Made by a program: the position numbers and the translations under genes. Shown one piece after another: positions 9,499-18,691 of a stretch of 64,000 nucleotides of DNA. The notes under the pieces are model-generated. The model searched no databases and was not told the DNA's origin. It worked only from the letters and a program-made list of their open reading frames with translations. The stretch is from Streptomyces luomodiensis (GTDB lineage: Bacteria; Actinomycetota; Actinomycetes; Streptomycetales; Streptomycetaceae). Position 1 is the first letter of the stretch. The number at the start of each line of letters is the position of its first letter. The stretch is taken from contig NZ_CP117522.1 of NCBI RefSeq assembly GCF_031679605.1, positions 9,672,001 through 9,736,000 on the forward strand. Reading direction: 5' to 3'.

Positions 9499-10786
9499 GG
9501 GTGTGAGTCCGGTTGAGTACGTCCGCGTCGCTGACCGAGCTGTAGAAGGTGCGCCCGGTCGGCTCGGCGTGGACGAGGGATTCGATTCCGCGCGCGCTGA
9601 GCGCGCCCGGGTCGGCGGCGGTGGCGGAGGTGACGAGGGCGGGGCGCGCCCCGCCCCGGGCACCTCGCATCCACGCCTCGAACACGCCGCCGCCCGGGGA
9701 CAGTTCGGCGCGGGAGACGGGGATGTCCTCGTCGTCGACCGGGATCACGACGGCCTCTCGGCGAGGCGCGGGACGGGGCCGGTCACGGAGCTCCTCGGCG
9801 AGCGCGGCGAAGCGCCGTCCGATCGGCTTCACCCGGCCATCGGCGTCGATGAGGCCCAGGCTGTGCTCCAGCTCCGGGAAATCCCCGAGCCGGCGTTCCA
9901 CGTCGTGGGAGCACCACCAGGTGACTCCCCACAGCGCTTCGCTGTCGGCCGCCGCCCGGACCGTCTGCTCGCAGAAGTCCGGCGCCTGGTCCTCGGTGAG
10001 GTGGTTCAGCGGGGCCCCGACCTCCTGGAGCCACACCGGGCGCGCCGGGTCGAGGGCGAAGGCGCGTGACAGCTCGATCAGGTACGCGGCGTGGTGAACG
10101 CTCTCGTGGGACATGGCGCCGTAGCCCTGCGCGGTCCCGTTGAAGATCCACGAGTGCACCACGCTCATCTGGCCGTGCCGGCTGGAGTGGGCCGGGACGA
10201 AGGCGTGGTCGTCGGCGTACCAGACGGCGTCGTATTCGGCGTTGAGCCTGAAGTGGCGGGGGTCGCGCGGCCCGGTGCCGTGCAGGGCCTCCAGCCAGGA
10301 CGTCACCTGCTGTGTCGTGGCGGGCATCCGGTTGGGGTGCACCGCCGAGGTGAACTGGTTGACCTCGTTGCCCAGCGTCAGTCCGAGGAAGTTGGGCAGG
10401 TCGTGCAGGTGCTCGTCGAACGCCTCGACCAGCAGCGCCTGGGCGGCGATGGCATCGGGGTCGCTGAACATGCTGCGCCGGTGCCAGTTCGCCAGCCAGC
10501 TCGGCACGAAGTCGAAGCCGGACAGGTGTCCCTGGAGGACGTCGACAGCGGCGTCGAGACCGGCCTCCCCGGCGATCTCCACGACCTGGCGGATGTCCTG
10601 GAGGGCGCGGCGGCGGATCAGGGTCCTGTTCGGCTGCACCACGGGCCACATCGGAAGGATGCGTACGTGGTCGATGCCCAGGCCGGCGAGGGCCTTCATA
10701 TCGCGACGGGTGACCTCCCGGTCGGGGGCCAGCCAGGAGTAGAACCAGTCCTGAGAAGGCGTGTAGTTGACTCCGAATCTCAGCAT
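9485..10786 (-). CDS. GH5-type (clan GH-A) beta-mannosidase, probably acting on Man-beta-GlcNAc
   Basis: A 433-residue cytoplasmic clan GH-A hydrolase with no signal peptide. The acid/base sits in TLGNEVNQ (N140-E141) and the nucleophile in WLQEVGAP (E255), the canonical GH-A pair. Size and pattern suit the GH5_18 subfamily, whose studied bifidobacterial member cleaves the Man-beta-1,4-GlcNAc core left after ENGase and alpha-mannosidase action. The operon context (GH85, GH38, sugar importer) fits that role closely. The subfamily call is from memory of family features, not a search. It starts 2 nt after the upstream permease stop. Confidence 0.82.
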   Translation of the reverse strand: MLRFGVNYTPSQDWFYSWLAPDREVTRRDMKALAGLGIDHVRILPMWPVVQPNRTLIRRRALQDIRQVVEIAGEAGLDAAVDVLQGHLSGFDFVPSWLANWHRRSMFSDPDAIAAQALLVEAFDEHLHDLPNFLGLTLGNEVNQFTSAVHPNRMPATTQQVTSWLEALHGTGPRDPRHFRLNAEYDAVWYADDHAFVPAHSSRHGQMSVVHSWIFNGTAQGYGAMSHESVHHAAYLIELSRAFALDPARPVWLQEVGAPLNHLTEDQAPDFCEQTVRAAADSEALWGVTWWCSHDVERRLGDFPELEHSLGLIDADGRVKPIGRRFAALAEELRDRPRPAPRREAVVIPVDDEDIPVSRAELSPGGGVFEAWMRGARGGARPALVTSATAADPGALSARGIESLVHAEPTGRTFYSSVSDADVLNRTHTHAED

Positions 10787-10787
10787 G

Positions 10788-11657
10788 TCAACCTTTCAGG
10801 CCGCCGGCTTCCAGCCCGCGGAAGAAGTAGCGCTGCAAGACGGCGAAGAACACCACAATGGGAACCAGGGCGATGATGGTGCCGGCCGCGATGAGGCGCG
10901 GATCGTCGTAGAAGGTGCCGTGCAACCGGTTCAGGCCGACGGTGAGGGTGTAGTTCTGCTCGTCCGACAGGACGATCAGGGGCCAGAGGAAGTCATTCCA
11001 CGAGCCGACGAAGGCGAAGATCGCAACCACCGTGATCACGCCCTTGACCTGGGGCACGGAAACCCGGATGAACCGCTGCCAGGCGTTGGCGCCGTCGACG
11101 ATGGCGGCCTCTTCGAACTCCGCGGGAAGGTTGCGGAAGGCGTTGCGCATCAGCATCACGTTCAGCGCCGCCACCAGGGTCGGCAGGACGACCCCGAACA
11201 GCGTGTTCACCAGCCCGGCGGTCCTGATCGTGAGGAACTGCGCGATCAGGACGGTCTCGGAGGGGACCAGCAGGGCGGCCACGACGACCGCGGTCGCCAG
11301 GCCTCTGCCGCGGAAGCGCAGCTTGCCCAGCGCATAGCCGGCGCAGGTGGCTCCGACAACGTTGCCAACCACGGCCATGGCCGCCACCGCCAGGGAGTTC
11401 AGCAGATAGCGCGGCACGGGGACGCGGTCGAGCACCGTGGCGAAGTGGTCGAGCGTGGGATGTTCGGGGATCAGCTGGGGCGGCCGGGTGTACAGGGGTT
11501 CGCCGGCGCCTTTGAGCGACAGCGAGAGCTGCCACACCAGCGGTCCCGCCAGGAGCACGACCATGAGCAGGAGGGCGAGATAGCGCGCCACGGAGCCCGG
11601 CCGGGCCCTGCGCCGCCGGGCGGCCGTGGGGTGCGCGCGTGGGGAGGGATGAGCCAT
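10788..11657 (-). CDS. Carbohydrate ABC transporter permease (MalG type)
   Basis: A 289-residue inner-membrane permease with six predicted membrane segments. The cytoplasmic EAA loop (EEAAIVDGANAWQRFIRVSVP) that docks the ATPase is clear. It ends a few bases before the GH5 start and its own start overlaps the stop of the partner permease by 1 nt (TGATG). No ATPase gene is in the operon; Streptomyces sugar importers of this class normally share the MsiK ATPase encoded elsewhere. It should import glycans released by the secreted GH85 enzyme. Confidence 0.93.
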   Translation of the reverse strand: MAHPSPRAHPTAARRRRARPGSVARYLALLLMVVLLAGPLVWQLSLSLKGAGEPLYTRPPQLIPEHPTLDHFATVLDRVPVPRYLLNSLAVAAMAVVGNVVGATCAGYALGKLRFRGRGLATAVVVAALLVPSETVLIAQFLTIRTAGLVNTLFGVVLPTLVAALNVMLMRNAFRNLPAEFEEAAIVDGANAWQRFIRVSVPQVKGVITVVAIFAFVGSWNDFLWPLIVLSDEQNYTLTVGLNRLHGTFYDDPRLIAAGTIIALVPIVVFFAVLQRYFFRGLEAGGLKG

Positions 11658-12610
11658 CAGGAACTCCTCTGCTTCCGCTGCATGGCGAGTTGCACCAGCA
11701 GCAGCGCGCCGAGGACCACGAACATGAAGAGACTGATCGCGCCCGCGTATCCGGTGCGCGCCTGCAGCCCCGTGCCCTCGCGCTGGATCAGCATGGTCAT
11801 GGTGAGATCGCCTCCCCCCACTCCTCCGGTGCCGCCGGTGAGGACATAGATCTCACCGAACACCCGGAAGGCCGCCACGGAGGACAGCACGGCGATAAGT
11901 GTCATCGTCGAGCGCACCCCGGGAACCGTGACGTTGAGGAAGGTGCGCACCACGCCGGCGCCGTCCATGGCCGCCGCGTCGTACAGGCTCTGATCGATGT
12001 TGGCCAGGGCCGCGAGGTAGATGACCATGTAGTAGCCCAGGCCGGTCCACACCGTCACGAACATCGCGCTGAAGAGCAGCAGCCACCGGTCGCTGAGGAA
12101 AGGCACGGGCCCGGCGACCATGTGGAGCGTGCTGAACAGCGCGTTGACCAGGCCCCGCTTGTCGAGCATGTTCGTCCAGATCAGCCCGACGACGACCGGC
12201 GACATGACGACGGGCAGATACATGGTGGTGCGGAAGAAACCCGAAAGCCGTCCCGCTCCGCTCACCAGCGTGGCGAGGATGAGCGGGAGGACCACCACGC
12301 AGGGCACCACGCACACGGTGTAGAGCGTGGAGTTCAGCAGGGCCGTGGTGAAGCGCTCGTCGTCGAACATCCGCTGGAAGTTCTCCCAGCCGACGAACTG
12401 CCCCTGCCGCAGCAGCGTCGAGTCCGTGAAGGCCAGTCCCAGCGTGTTCGCGAACGGCACCATGACCATGAGCACGATGACGGTCAGCGCGGGCAGCAGA
12501 AACAGCCACGGGGTCAGGATCCAGCGATGCGTTGCCAGGACGGTCCCCCCGCGGCGAGGCCGGCGGCCGCCTCGCTTCAGGGGGGTCCCACGCTGAACGG
12601 AGAGCGTCAC
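11657..12610 (-). CDS. Carbohydrate ABC transporter permease (MalF type)
   Basis: A 317-residue permease with an arginine-rich cytoplasmic N-terminus, about six membrane helices and an EAA-like loop (DAAAMDGAGVVRTFLNVTVPG). A GTG start overlaps the stop of the binding-protein gene (GTGA), and its stop overlaps the next permease start. With that permease and the upstream lipoprotein it makes a three-gene importer core for the CUT1 class of oligosaccharide transporters. Confidence 0.92.
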   Translation of the reverse strand: MTLSVQRGTPLKRGGRRPRRGGTVLATHRWILTPWLFLLPALTVIVLMVMVPFANTLGLAFTDSTLLRQGQFVGWENFQRMFDDERFTTALLNSTLYTVCVVPCVVVLPLILATLVSGAGRLSGFFRTTMYLPVVMSPVVVGLIWTNMLDKRGLVNALFSTLHMVAGPVPFLSDRWLLLFSAMFVTVWTGLGYYMVIYLAALANIDQSLYDAAAMDGAGVVRTFLNVTVPGVRSTMTLIAVLSSVAAFRVFGEIYVLTGGTGGVGGGDLTMTMLIQREGTGLQARTGYAGAISLFMFVVLGALLLVQLAMQRKQRSS

Positions 12611-13911
12611 TTGTCCGCGTCCAGGCGCTCGTTGGAGTACCGGACGGAGTCGTCCAGCGCCTTCTTCGCCGACTTCTTGCCCAGCAGCGCCTGGGCTATC
12701 TGCTCACGCAGCGTCTGGCTGTCGGCCGCCCCGGAGAACGCCGGCGGCCACCACACGACCGCCTTCTTCACCTGTTCGGCGCTCTCCAGCCGCACCTCGG
12801 TGGCGAGGTCCCCGTCGTCCTTGGTGAAGTACGGGTCGTCCAGTGTCCCGGCCGACGAGGGGAAGACCGACGCCTTCTTGGCGAAGGAGAGCTGATGGGC
12901 GGAGTTCGTCACATACTTGGCGAAGGCGCTGGCCAGGGCCTGGTTCTTGCTGCCCGCGTTGACGACCAGGGACTCGATGTACATGTTGGGAGCGCTGTTG
13001 CTGATCCGCGGCCCGATGCCCAGATTCTTGTAGACCTCGGGCGCGGTGGCCTTGAGGTCGCCCAGCGTGTAGGAGCTGCCGGGCAGATAGGCCACGTGGC
13101 CCGCCTTGAACTCCTCGGCCTCCTTCGTCTGAAGGTTGTTCAGCGCTTCCTCGTCCATGCCCTTCTTGGCGTACAGCTTGCGGAACCGCTCGACGTACTC
13201 CACGCCCTTGGCGTCGTTGTACGTGAACTTCTCGCCGCGCTTGTCCATGAGCGGCACGCCGTACTCGCCGAAGGTCTCGATGGCGGGCATCCTGGCGATC
13301 ATCATGGTGTCCGAGCAGTTCTCGGCCATGGTTTCCGCCTGGTCGAACAGCTCGTCGTAGTTCGCGGGCAGCTTGTCGGGGTTCAGCCCGCACTTCTTGA
13401 ACAGGGCCTTGTTGAAGAACGACGGCCCCGTGTTCAGGTACCACGGGTAACCGTACGTGCCGCCGCCCAGACCCTTGAACGTCATGGCCTCCCATGCCTT
13501 GCCCAGGTACGCGCGCTTGGCCTCCGCGTCGGTCTTGTTGAGGTCGAGCAGTACGCCCGCCTGCGCCAGGGTGTAGGCGGCCTCCGGCCCCATGTCGACG
13601 ACATCGGGGAGGGAGCCCGCCGCGGCGTCCGCCGACAGCTTGTCCTGGTAGCCCTCGGCGGGCTGGTCCACCCATGTGATGTCGGTGCCCGGGTGGGCCT
13701 TCTCGAACGCGGCGATGAGGTCGTTGAAGTACGGGGTGAACTTGTCGTTCTTCAGGTTCCACGTCTGGAAGGTGATCTTGCCGGACAGCTTTCCGTCCGA
13801 TGACGTGCCCGTCGAGCCGCCGCCGCCACCGCCGGTGACGCAGGCGGACAGCATCAACGATCCGGCAGCGAGCCCCGCGGTGAACGCGGTCCGTCTTCCC
13901 ACTGACTTCAT
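12607..13911 (-). CDS. Extracellular sugar-binding lipoprotein of the ABC importer
   Basis: A 434-residue family 1 solute-binding protein. The N-terminus has a signal peptide ending in the lipobox LSAC (Cys24), followed by a glycine/serine linker. The mature part shows the usual family start (KITFQTWNLKND) and an aromatic-rich C-terminal half (VVWWPPAF) of the kind that stacks on sugars. The ATG at 13911 has a good ribosome binding site (GAGGAG about 9 nt upstream); a longer frame would run into the GH38 gene. It starts 41 nt after the GH38 stop. It probably recognises mannose-rich oligosaccharides with one GlcNAc, by context only. Confidence 0.92.
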   Translation of the reverse strand: MKSVGRRTAFTAGLAAGSLMLSACVTGGGGGGSTGTSSDGKLSGKITFQTWNLKNDKFTPYFNDLIAAFEKAHPGTDITWVDQPAEGYQDKLSADAAAGSLPDVVDMGPEAAYTLAQAGVLLDLNKTDAEAKRAYLGKAWEAMTFKGLGGGTYGYPWYLNTGPSFFNKALFKKCGLNPDKLPANYDELFDQAETMAENCSDTMMIARMPAIETFGEYGVPLMDKRGEKFTYNDAKGVEYVERFRKLYAKKGMDEEALNNLQTKEAEEFKAGHVAYLPGSSYTLGDLKATAPEVYKNLGIGPRISNSAPNMYIESLVVNAGSKNQALASAFAKYVTNSAHQLSFAKKASVFPSSAGTLDDPYFTKDDGDLATEVRLESAEQVKKAVVWWPPAFSGAADSQTLREQIAQALLGKKSAKKALDDSVRYSNERLDADK

Positions 13912-13952
13912 TCGTTGTCTCCTCACAGGGGATGTCTGGTGGCGCCTTCGTG

Positions 13953-16900
13953 TCAGGTGGCGATCCGCAGGGTCGCCACCTGGAAGGGGCCGAGATACAA
14001 GGCGGCGCCGTCGGCGGGACGGCGGGTGCCGGCCCGCGTCCGCGGCAGCGCCGCGGGCAGGTCGTCCTCGACGGCGCCCTCGGTCGAAAGCTCGCGCTCC
14101 AGCAGATCGGTCTCCCATACGACGGCGTCCACGCCGAGCTCCGCGCAGGGTCGCAGCAGGGCCTGTGCCGGGCTGCCCTGCGTCTCGTAGACGCGCACCA
14201 CGAGGTCCCCCGAGCCGTCGTCGGCGAGTTTGACCCAGTCGACGATCGCGTGGCCGGCCAGCGGCTCCAGCGCCACGAGGGGTTCCAGCGGCGGGAGCGC
14301 CGCGAGGTCGGGTGCGTTGAACGCGGCGGCGGCCTCCACCGTGGCGGGCACGTCGGCGCCGGGGAGCAGCGCCCAGCGGAAGTGGTGGCGGCCCGCGTCG
14401 GCGTCCGGGTCGGGGAAGCGGCTGCCGCGCAGCAGCGAGAGCCGGACCACGGTGGAGTCGCGGTCGGCGCGCGCGTCGGCGCCGTACATGGTGTCATTGA
14501 GGACGGCCACGCCGAAGCCGGCGTCGGCCACCTGTATGTAGCGGTGCATGGCGGCCTCGAACATCGCGTCCTCCGCCGCGGTGTTCACCACAAGCGGCCG
14601 CTCGACGTATCCGTACTGCGTCTCGAACCGCGCCGTTCGGGCCATGACGTGGACCGGCAGGGCGACCTTGAGCAGCCGCTCACGCTCCTGCCAGTCGACC
14701 TCGCACTCCGTCTCGAACCGCCCGGTGCCCGCCCTCAGCCACATCGTCAGCGTGACCGTCGACGCGCCGAACCGCCGGACGACCTCGACACCGGCGTCGG
14801 GTCCGTCCTGGACCACCGTACGGCTGGTCACGTCGTCGACCACCTGGAAGTTCCGCAGGGCGTGGCGGTCCACGTCCCACGCGTCCCACCGCACCGGCTC
14901 GTCGCGGAACAGCTGCAGTACGCCCGCGCGCCCGCCGGGCGGCACCACCTCGCGGCCACCGCGCAGGTCGTACAGCGAGGTGACGTGGCCGTCGGCGTCG
15001 ACGACGACCCGCAGCAGGCCGTCGTCCAGAACGGTGGCACCGGCCTCCCCGTCGGAGACCCGGACGGGTCGCGGCTCCCCCGCCGCGTCGGCGGCGCGCG
15101 CGGACCCGAACGGAGGGAGCGGCCCCGCCGGCTGCCCGGCCGTCGGAGTGCCGAGCGCCTCGGCGGCCTGGTCGATGAGCTCGCGCAGGCGGGCCTCGGT
15201 GGCCTCGTAGGTGTCCCGGGCCTCGCGGTGCACCCAGCTGATCGAGGTCCCCGGGAGGATGTCGTGGAACTGGTGCAGGAGCACGGTCCGCCAGATCTCG
15301 TCGAGGCTCTCCCGCGGATAGGGCGCTCCCCGCAGGACCGCGGCCGCGGCGCCGAGGTACTCGGCCGCCCGGAGCAGCGACTCACAGCGCCGGTTGTGCC
15401 GCTTCATCGCCACCTGGGACGTCAGGGTGCCCCGGTGCAGCTCCAGGTACAGCTCTCCCCGGTGGACGGGGGCCAGCGGCGGCGCGGCCGACTCGACCTC
15501 GCGCAGCTCCGCCTCGGCGTCCTCGAAGAACTCCGTGGGAGTCCGGGACACCACGCGTGGCGCGCCCTCCAGGTCGGCGAAGCGGCGCAGCCGTTCGGCC
15601 ATCTCCCGGGTGGGGCCGCCACCGCCGTCGCCGTAGCCGTAGGGCAGCAGCGAGTGCGAGGCGATCGCCTTGTCCTTGAAGTTGGTGACCGCGTGGCGCA
15701 GTTCGCGGGCCGTGACCTCGGCGGCATAGGTCTCCGCGGGCGGGAAGTGGGTGAAGATCCGGGTGCCGTCGATGCCCTCCCACCAGAAGGAGTGGTGCGG
15801 GAAGGTCGTGGTGTCGTTCCAGGAGATCTTCTGGGTCAGGAACCAGCGGGCCCCGGCCCGGCGTGCCAACTGCGGCAGCGCGCCCGAGTAGCCGAACGAG
15901 TCGGGCAGCCACACCTCCCGCGCCTCGATGTCGAAGCGGCTGAGGAAGTACCGCTTGCCGTAGGTCAGTTGGCGCACCATGGACTCGCCGGTGGGTATGA
16001 CGCCGTCCGGCTCCACCCACATACCACCGACGGGCACCAGCCGCCCCCGCTCGACATGGTCCCGCAGCCGCGCGAAGAGTTCGGGGTAGTGCTCCTCGAG
16101 CCAGGCGAAGTGCTGCGCCGCCGACATCGTGTAGACGAGGTCCGGGTCCGCGTCCAGCAGGGCGAGGGCGTTGGAGACGGTCCGGGCGAGCTTGCGCACC
16201 GTCTCACGCAGTGGCCACAGCCACGCCGAGTCCATGTGCGCGTGCCCCACCGCGGTGATCCGGTGGGCGGTGAAGTGCGCGGGAGCGGCCAGAAGCGGCG
16301 CCAGAACGGCGCGCGCCCGGCGGGCACCGGCTTCGGCGTCCGCCTCGTCGTAGACGTCGAGGGCCTGCTCGATCCCGCGGAGCAGCCGCCAGTGGCGCGG
16401 CTCGTCCTCGGTGAGTTCGGCGGCCAGGCCGCCGACCACGTCCAGGTCGGACAGCAGGGCGTGCACCTCCGGCGAGAACGCGGCGGTCTCCGCGCGCCGC
16501 AGCCGGAACTGGTCGAACGGCTCCCGCGCTCCCTTCTCGCCGTGCTCGGTGACGACGAAGGGCGGCAGGCCCAGCAGGAGCGGGTTCGCCGCGGCCTCCA
16601 CGTAGAGCACGAAGCGGCCGTCGGAGTCGAGCAGCCCTGGGTCGACATCGCCTCCGGCGAGCCGGATCGCCGTCTGCCGCGGGTGCAGGCCCTTGACGAT
16701 GGTGCCGTCCGAGGTGAAGACCAAGCCCTCGCAGTGGCCTCCGACGGAGTGGTCGAACCAGCCCAGGTCGAGCAGCAGGTCGACCGGTCCGGGTGTCCCG
16801 GGCTCGACCTGGCCGCGGACGCGGAACCACGTCGTGGACCACGCCGGCCCCCATGGGTCGCCCAGCGCGAAGGGGCGGTAGTCGGGGCGGCTGCGGCCGG

Positions 16901-17069
16901 GCTCCGACGCCAGCCCGAGCGCGTGACGGGGACTCACCGGCTCGCCGTCGTCCCCGACCGCCCATGCCTCGATCTCAACGTCCCCCAGGTGGCGGTGGAC
17001 TTGCGGAAGGATCCGTTCCCGGCGTACGCGGTCGAGCCGCTCAAGCGTCCTGCTGAAGTGATTGTGCAT
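13953..17069 (-). CDS. GH38 alpha-mannosidase
   Basis: A 1038-residue cytoplasmic alpha-mannosidase of the bacterial/Golgi-lysosomal GH38 type. The catalytic domain carries the zinc motif GHAHMD (H278 and D280 are likely ligands), the nucleophile aspartate in WLPDSFGYSG (D390), and HQFHDILPGTS downstream, followed by a large beta-rich C-terminal region. A jelly-roll-like N-terminal region (about 60-260) precedes the catalytic domain, as in the longer bacterial members. ATG 17069 follows a GGAG site. It is the first gene of the operon and is divergent from lacI; both operators lie between them. It should trim alpha-linked mannose from imported glycans. Confidence 0.94.
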   Translation of the reverse strand: MHNHFSRTLERLDRVRRERILPQVHRHLGDVEIEAWAVGDDGEPVSPRHALGLASEPGRSRPDYRPFALGDPWGPAWSTTWFRVRGQVEPGTPGPVDLLLDLGWFDHSVGGHCEGLVFTSDGTIVKGLHPRQTAIRLAGGDVDPGLLDSDGRFVLYVEAAANPLLLGLPPFVVTEHGEKGAREPFDQFRLRRAETAAFSPEVHALLSDLDVVGGLAAELTEDEPRHWRLLRGIEQALDVYDEADAEAGARRARAVLAPLLAAPAHFTAHRITAVGHAHMDSAWLWPLRETVRKLARTVSNALALLDADPDLVYTMSAAQHFAWLEEHYPELFARLRDHVERGRLVPVGGMWVEPDGVIPTGESMVRQLTYGKRYFLSRFDIEAREVWLPDSFGYSGALPQLARRAGARWFLTQKISWNDTTTFPHHSFWWEGIDGTRIFTHFPPAETYAAEVTARELRHAVTNFKDKAIASHSLLPYGYGDGGGGPTREMAERLRRFADLEGAPRVVSRTPTEFFEDAEAELREVESAAPPLAPVHRGELYLELHRGTLTSQVAMKRHNRRCESLLRAAEYLGAAAAVLRGAPYPRESLDEIWRTVLLHQFHDILPGTSISWVHREARDTYEATEARLRELIDQAAEALGTPTAGQPAGPLPPFGSARAADAAGEPRPVRVSDGEAGATVLDDGLLRVVVDADGHVTSLYDLRGGREVVPPGGRAGVLQLFRDEPVRWDAWDVDRHALRNFQVVDDVTSRTVVQDGPDAGVEVVRRFGASTVTLTMWLRAGTGRFETECEVDWQERERLLKVALPVHVMARTARFETQYGYVERPLVVNTAAEDAMFEAAMHRYIQVADAGFGVAVLNDTMYGADARADRDSTVVRLSLLRGSRFPDPDADAGRHHFRWALLPGADVPATVEAAAAFNAPDLAALPPLEPLVALEPLAGHAIVDWVKLADDGSGDLVVRVYETQGSPAQALLRPCAELGVDAVVWETDLLERELSTEGAVEDDLPAALPRTRAGTRRPADGAALYLGPFQVATLRIAT

Positions 17070-17106
17070 GCGTGGTTCTCTCCGTGGCGGAGGAGCGACA
17101 GGCCAT

Positions 17107-17121
17107 CTAATACGTTTTAGT
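17107..17121. promoter_or_regulatory. LacI-type operator, copy 1
   Basis: CTAATACGTTTTAGT is a near-palindrome centred on CG (CTAAnAC/GTnTTAG), the symmetry expected for LacI-family sites. It lies 38 nt upstream of the GH38 start, in its leader or promoter. Confidence 0.7.
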
Positions 17122-17142
17122 AGTGGCGTAAGTGGCCACAGG

Positions 17143-17157
17143 CTAATACGTTTCAGT
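17143..17157. promoter_or_regulatory. LacI-type operator, copy 2
   Basis: CTAATACGTTTCAGT matches copy 1 at 14 of 15 positions and starts 36 nt from it, about three helical turns, so both sites face the same side of the helix. It lies 66 nt upstream of the lacI start, which suggests autoregulation and repression of the operon together. Confidence 0.7.
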
Positions 17158-17222
17158 TCGGCGGTCACCGCAGCGCGTTGTCACGTTTGGGTAAAGTTCA
17201 CGTGCGCCACGATGGAGGGTCG

Positions 17223-18338
17223 ATGTCACTGAAGAAGAACGCCTCGTCAGGAGCGGAGGCGGACTCGGGCTCCCCCGGACGCACGCCCAGCGGGGAGCCG
17301 CCGCCCCGGCTGCGCAGCACCGACATCGCACGGCTCGCGGGCGTCTCCGTCGCGGCCGTGTCCATCGCGATCAACGGGCGCCCCGGACTGAGCGATGCGA
17401 CCCGCAAGCGCATCCTCGATGTCGCGGATGAACTCAACTGGCGTCCACACCTGGCCGCTCGGGCGCTCAAGGGCGCGACCAGCGACGTGGTCGGCATCGT
17501 CATCGCCCGTCCCGCGCGCACGCTGGGCGTCGAGCCGTTCTTCGCCCAGTTCCTCTCCGGGCTGCAGTCCTGTCTGTCCAATCGAGGCATCGCCACCCAG
17601 TTGCTCATCGTCGAGGACACCGCGACCCAGATCGCGGTCTACCGGCGCTGGGCGGCCGAGAACCGCGTCGACGGGCTCGTCCTGCTCGACCTCGAGGTCG
17701 ACGACGTACGGCCACAACTCGTCGCCGATCTCGGCATTCCCACCGTCGTGCTGGGAAGCCACGGCAGCCCCATGCCGCTGACCAGCGTCTGGGTGGACGA
17801 CCACGCCGCGACGGTCAGCATCCTGGACCATCTGGTCGGCCTCGGACACCGGCGCATCGGCCACGTCAGCGGCATCGTGTCCTACCAGCACACCCAGCGC
17901 CGGCTGCGGGCGATCGACGACGTACGCGAGGCGGCGGGCATCGACGTGACGTCCATCGCCACCGACTACTCCGACGCCCAGGGCGCAGTGGCGACCCGCC
18001 GACTGCTCGAGGCGCACCCGCGCTACACCGCGGTCGTCTACGACAACGACGTGATGGCGGTCGCCGGACTCGGCGTGGCCACCGAAATGGGCATTGCCGT
18101 GCCCGACACGTTGTCCGTCGTGTCCTTCGACGACTCCGTCCTCACCACCATGGCGCGCCCCACCCTCACCGCGCTCACCCGCGACACCTTCGCACTCGGC
18201 ACGCTCACGGCCACCGAACTGCTCCGCGTCATGGCCGAACGCCCCCAACCCCGCCCCGTCCAGGCCCCCACCCCCCAGCTCGTCGTACGGCAGAGCACCG
18301 CCCCTCCCGCCGAGGGAGCGGACGCCGGACGAGGCTGA
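17223..18338 (+). CDS. LacI-family transcriptional repressor of the N-glycan operon
   Basis: A 371-residue regulator. An unstructured N-terminus (about 30 residues) precedes the helix-turn-helix (STDIARLAGVSVAAVSIAING) and hinge helix, then a periplasmic-binding-protein-like sugar domain ending near residue 350. The ATG at 17223 is chosen over an in-frame upstream start because GGAGGG sits 4-9 nt before it. The gene is divergent from the GH38-led operon with two operators between. The likely inducer is a mannose-containing oligosaccharide or a breakdown product, by context. Confidence 0.9.
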   Translation: MSLKKNASSGAEADSGSPGRTPSGEPPPRLRSTDIARLAGVSVAAVSIAINGRPGLSDATRKRILDVADELNWRPHLAARALKGATSDVVGIVIARPARTLGVEPFFAQFLSGLQSCLSNRGIATQLLIVEDTATQIAVYRRWAAENRVDGLVLLDLEVDDVRPQLVADLGIPTVVLGSHGSPMPLTSVWVDDHAATVSILDHLVGLGHRRIGHVSGIVSYQHTQRRLRAIDDVREAAGIDVTSIATDYSDAQGAVATRRLLEAHPRYTAVVYDNDVMAVAGLGVATEMGIAVPDTLSVVSFDDSVLTTMARPTLTALTRDTFALGTLTATELLRVMAERPQPRPVQAPTPQLVVRQSTAPPAEGADAGRG

Positions 18339-18470
18339 ACCGGGCGCCGGGACGACTGGATACGCCTGGGACTGTTCGCCCGGCTGCGCACCCTTCTCGA
18401 GGTCGGTCGCGAGGTGGAGCTGTCGAAGCTGGGAGGGGGCGGCGGAGGCGGGGACGGCCGGCCTCGCCCG

Positions 18471-18650
18471 TCAGTGCGGGGACGGGGCCCGTGTGTGCAG
18501 GCCGAGCCGTCGCGCGTCCTGTTCCGGCCGGATGGCGGTGATGGCCGAGGCGCCCGCCGGCAGCATGACCGCGGCTGCGATGAGGAACGCGGCCGCAAAC
18601 GAACCGCGCGCGAAAGGGGCGGGCGGAGCCCGTCCCCGTCCGCGCCGTGC
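18471..18650 (-). pseudogene. C-terminal remnant of an MFS drug transporter
   Basis: About 58 reverse-strand codons ending in TGA at 18471 encode one hydrophobic helix (GSFAAAFLIAAAVMLPAGAS) followed by a basic tail, like the last helix and tail of EmrB/QacA-type transporters. No start or upstream helices are present; the rest has been lost. Nothing else is supported between 18339 and 18691. Confidence 0.4.
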
Positions 18651-18691
18651 CACGGTGCCGTCCGCGTGGCCGGTGAACGCCACGTGCGCCG

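Noticed and set aside
13932..17120. A long plus-strand open frame across the GH38 gene
   Set aside because: It is antisense to a clear GH38 enzyme, its translation is rich in Arg, Gly and Val with no family pattern, and long antisense frames are normal in high-GC DNA.
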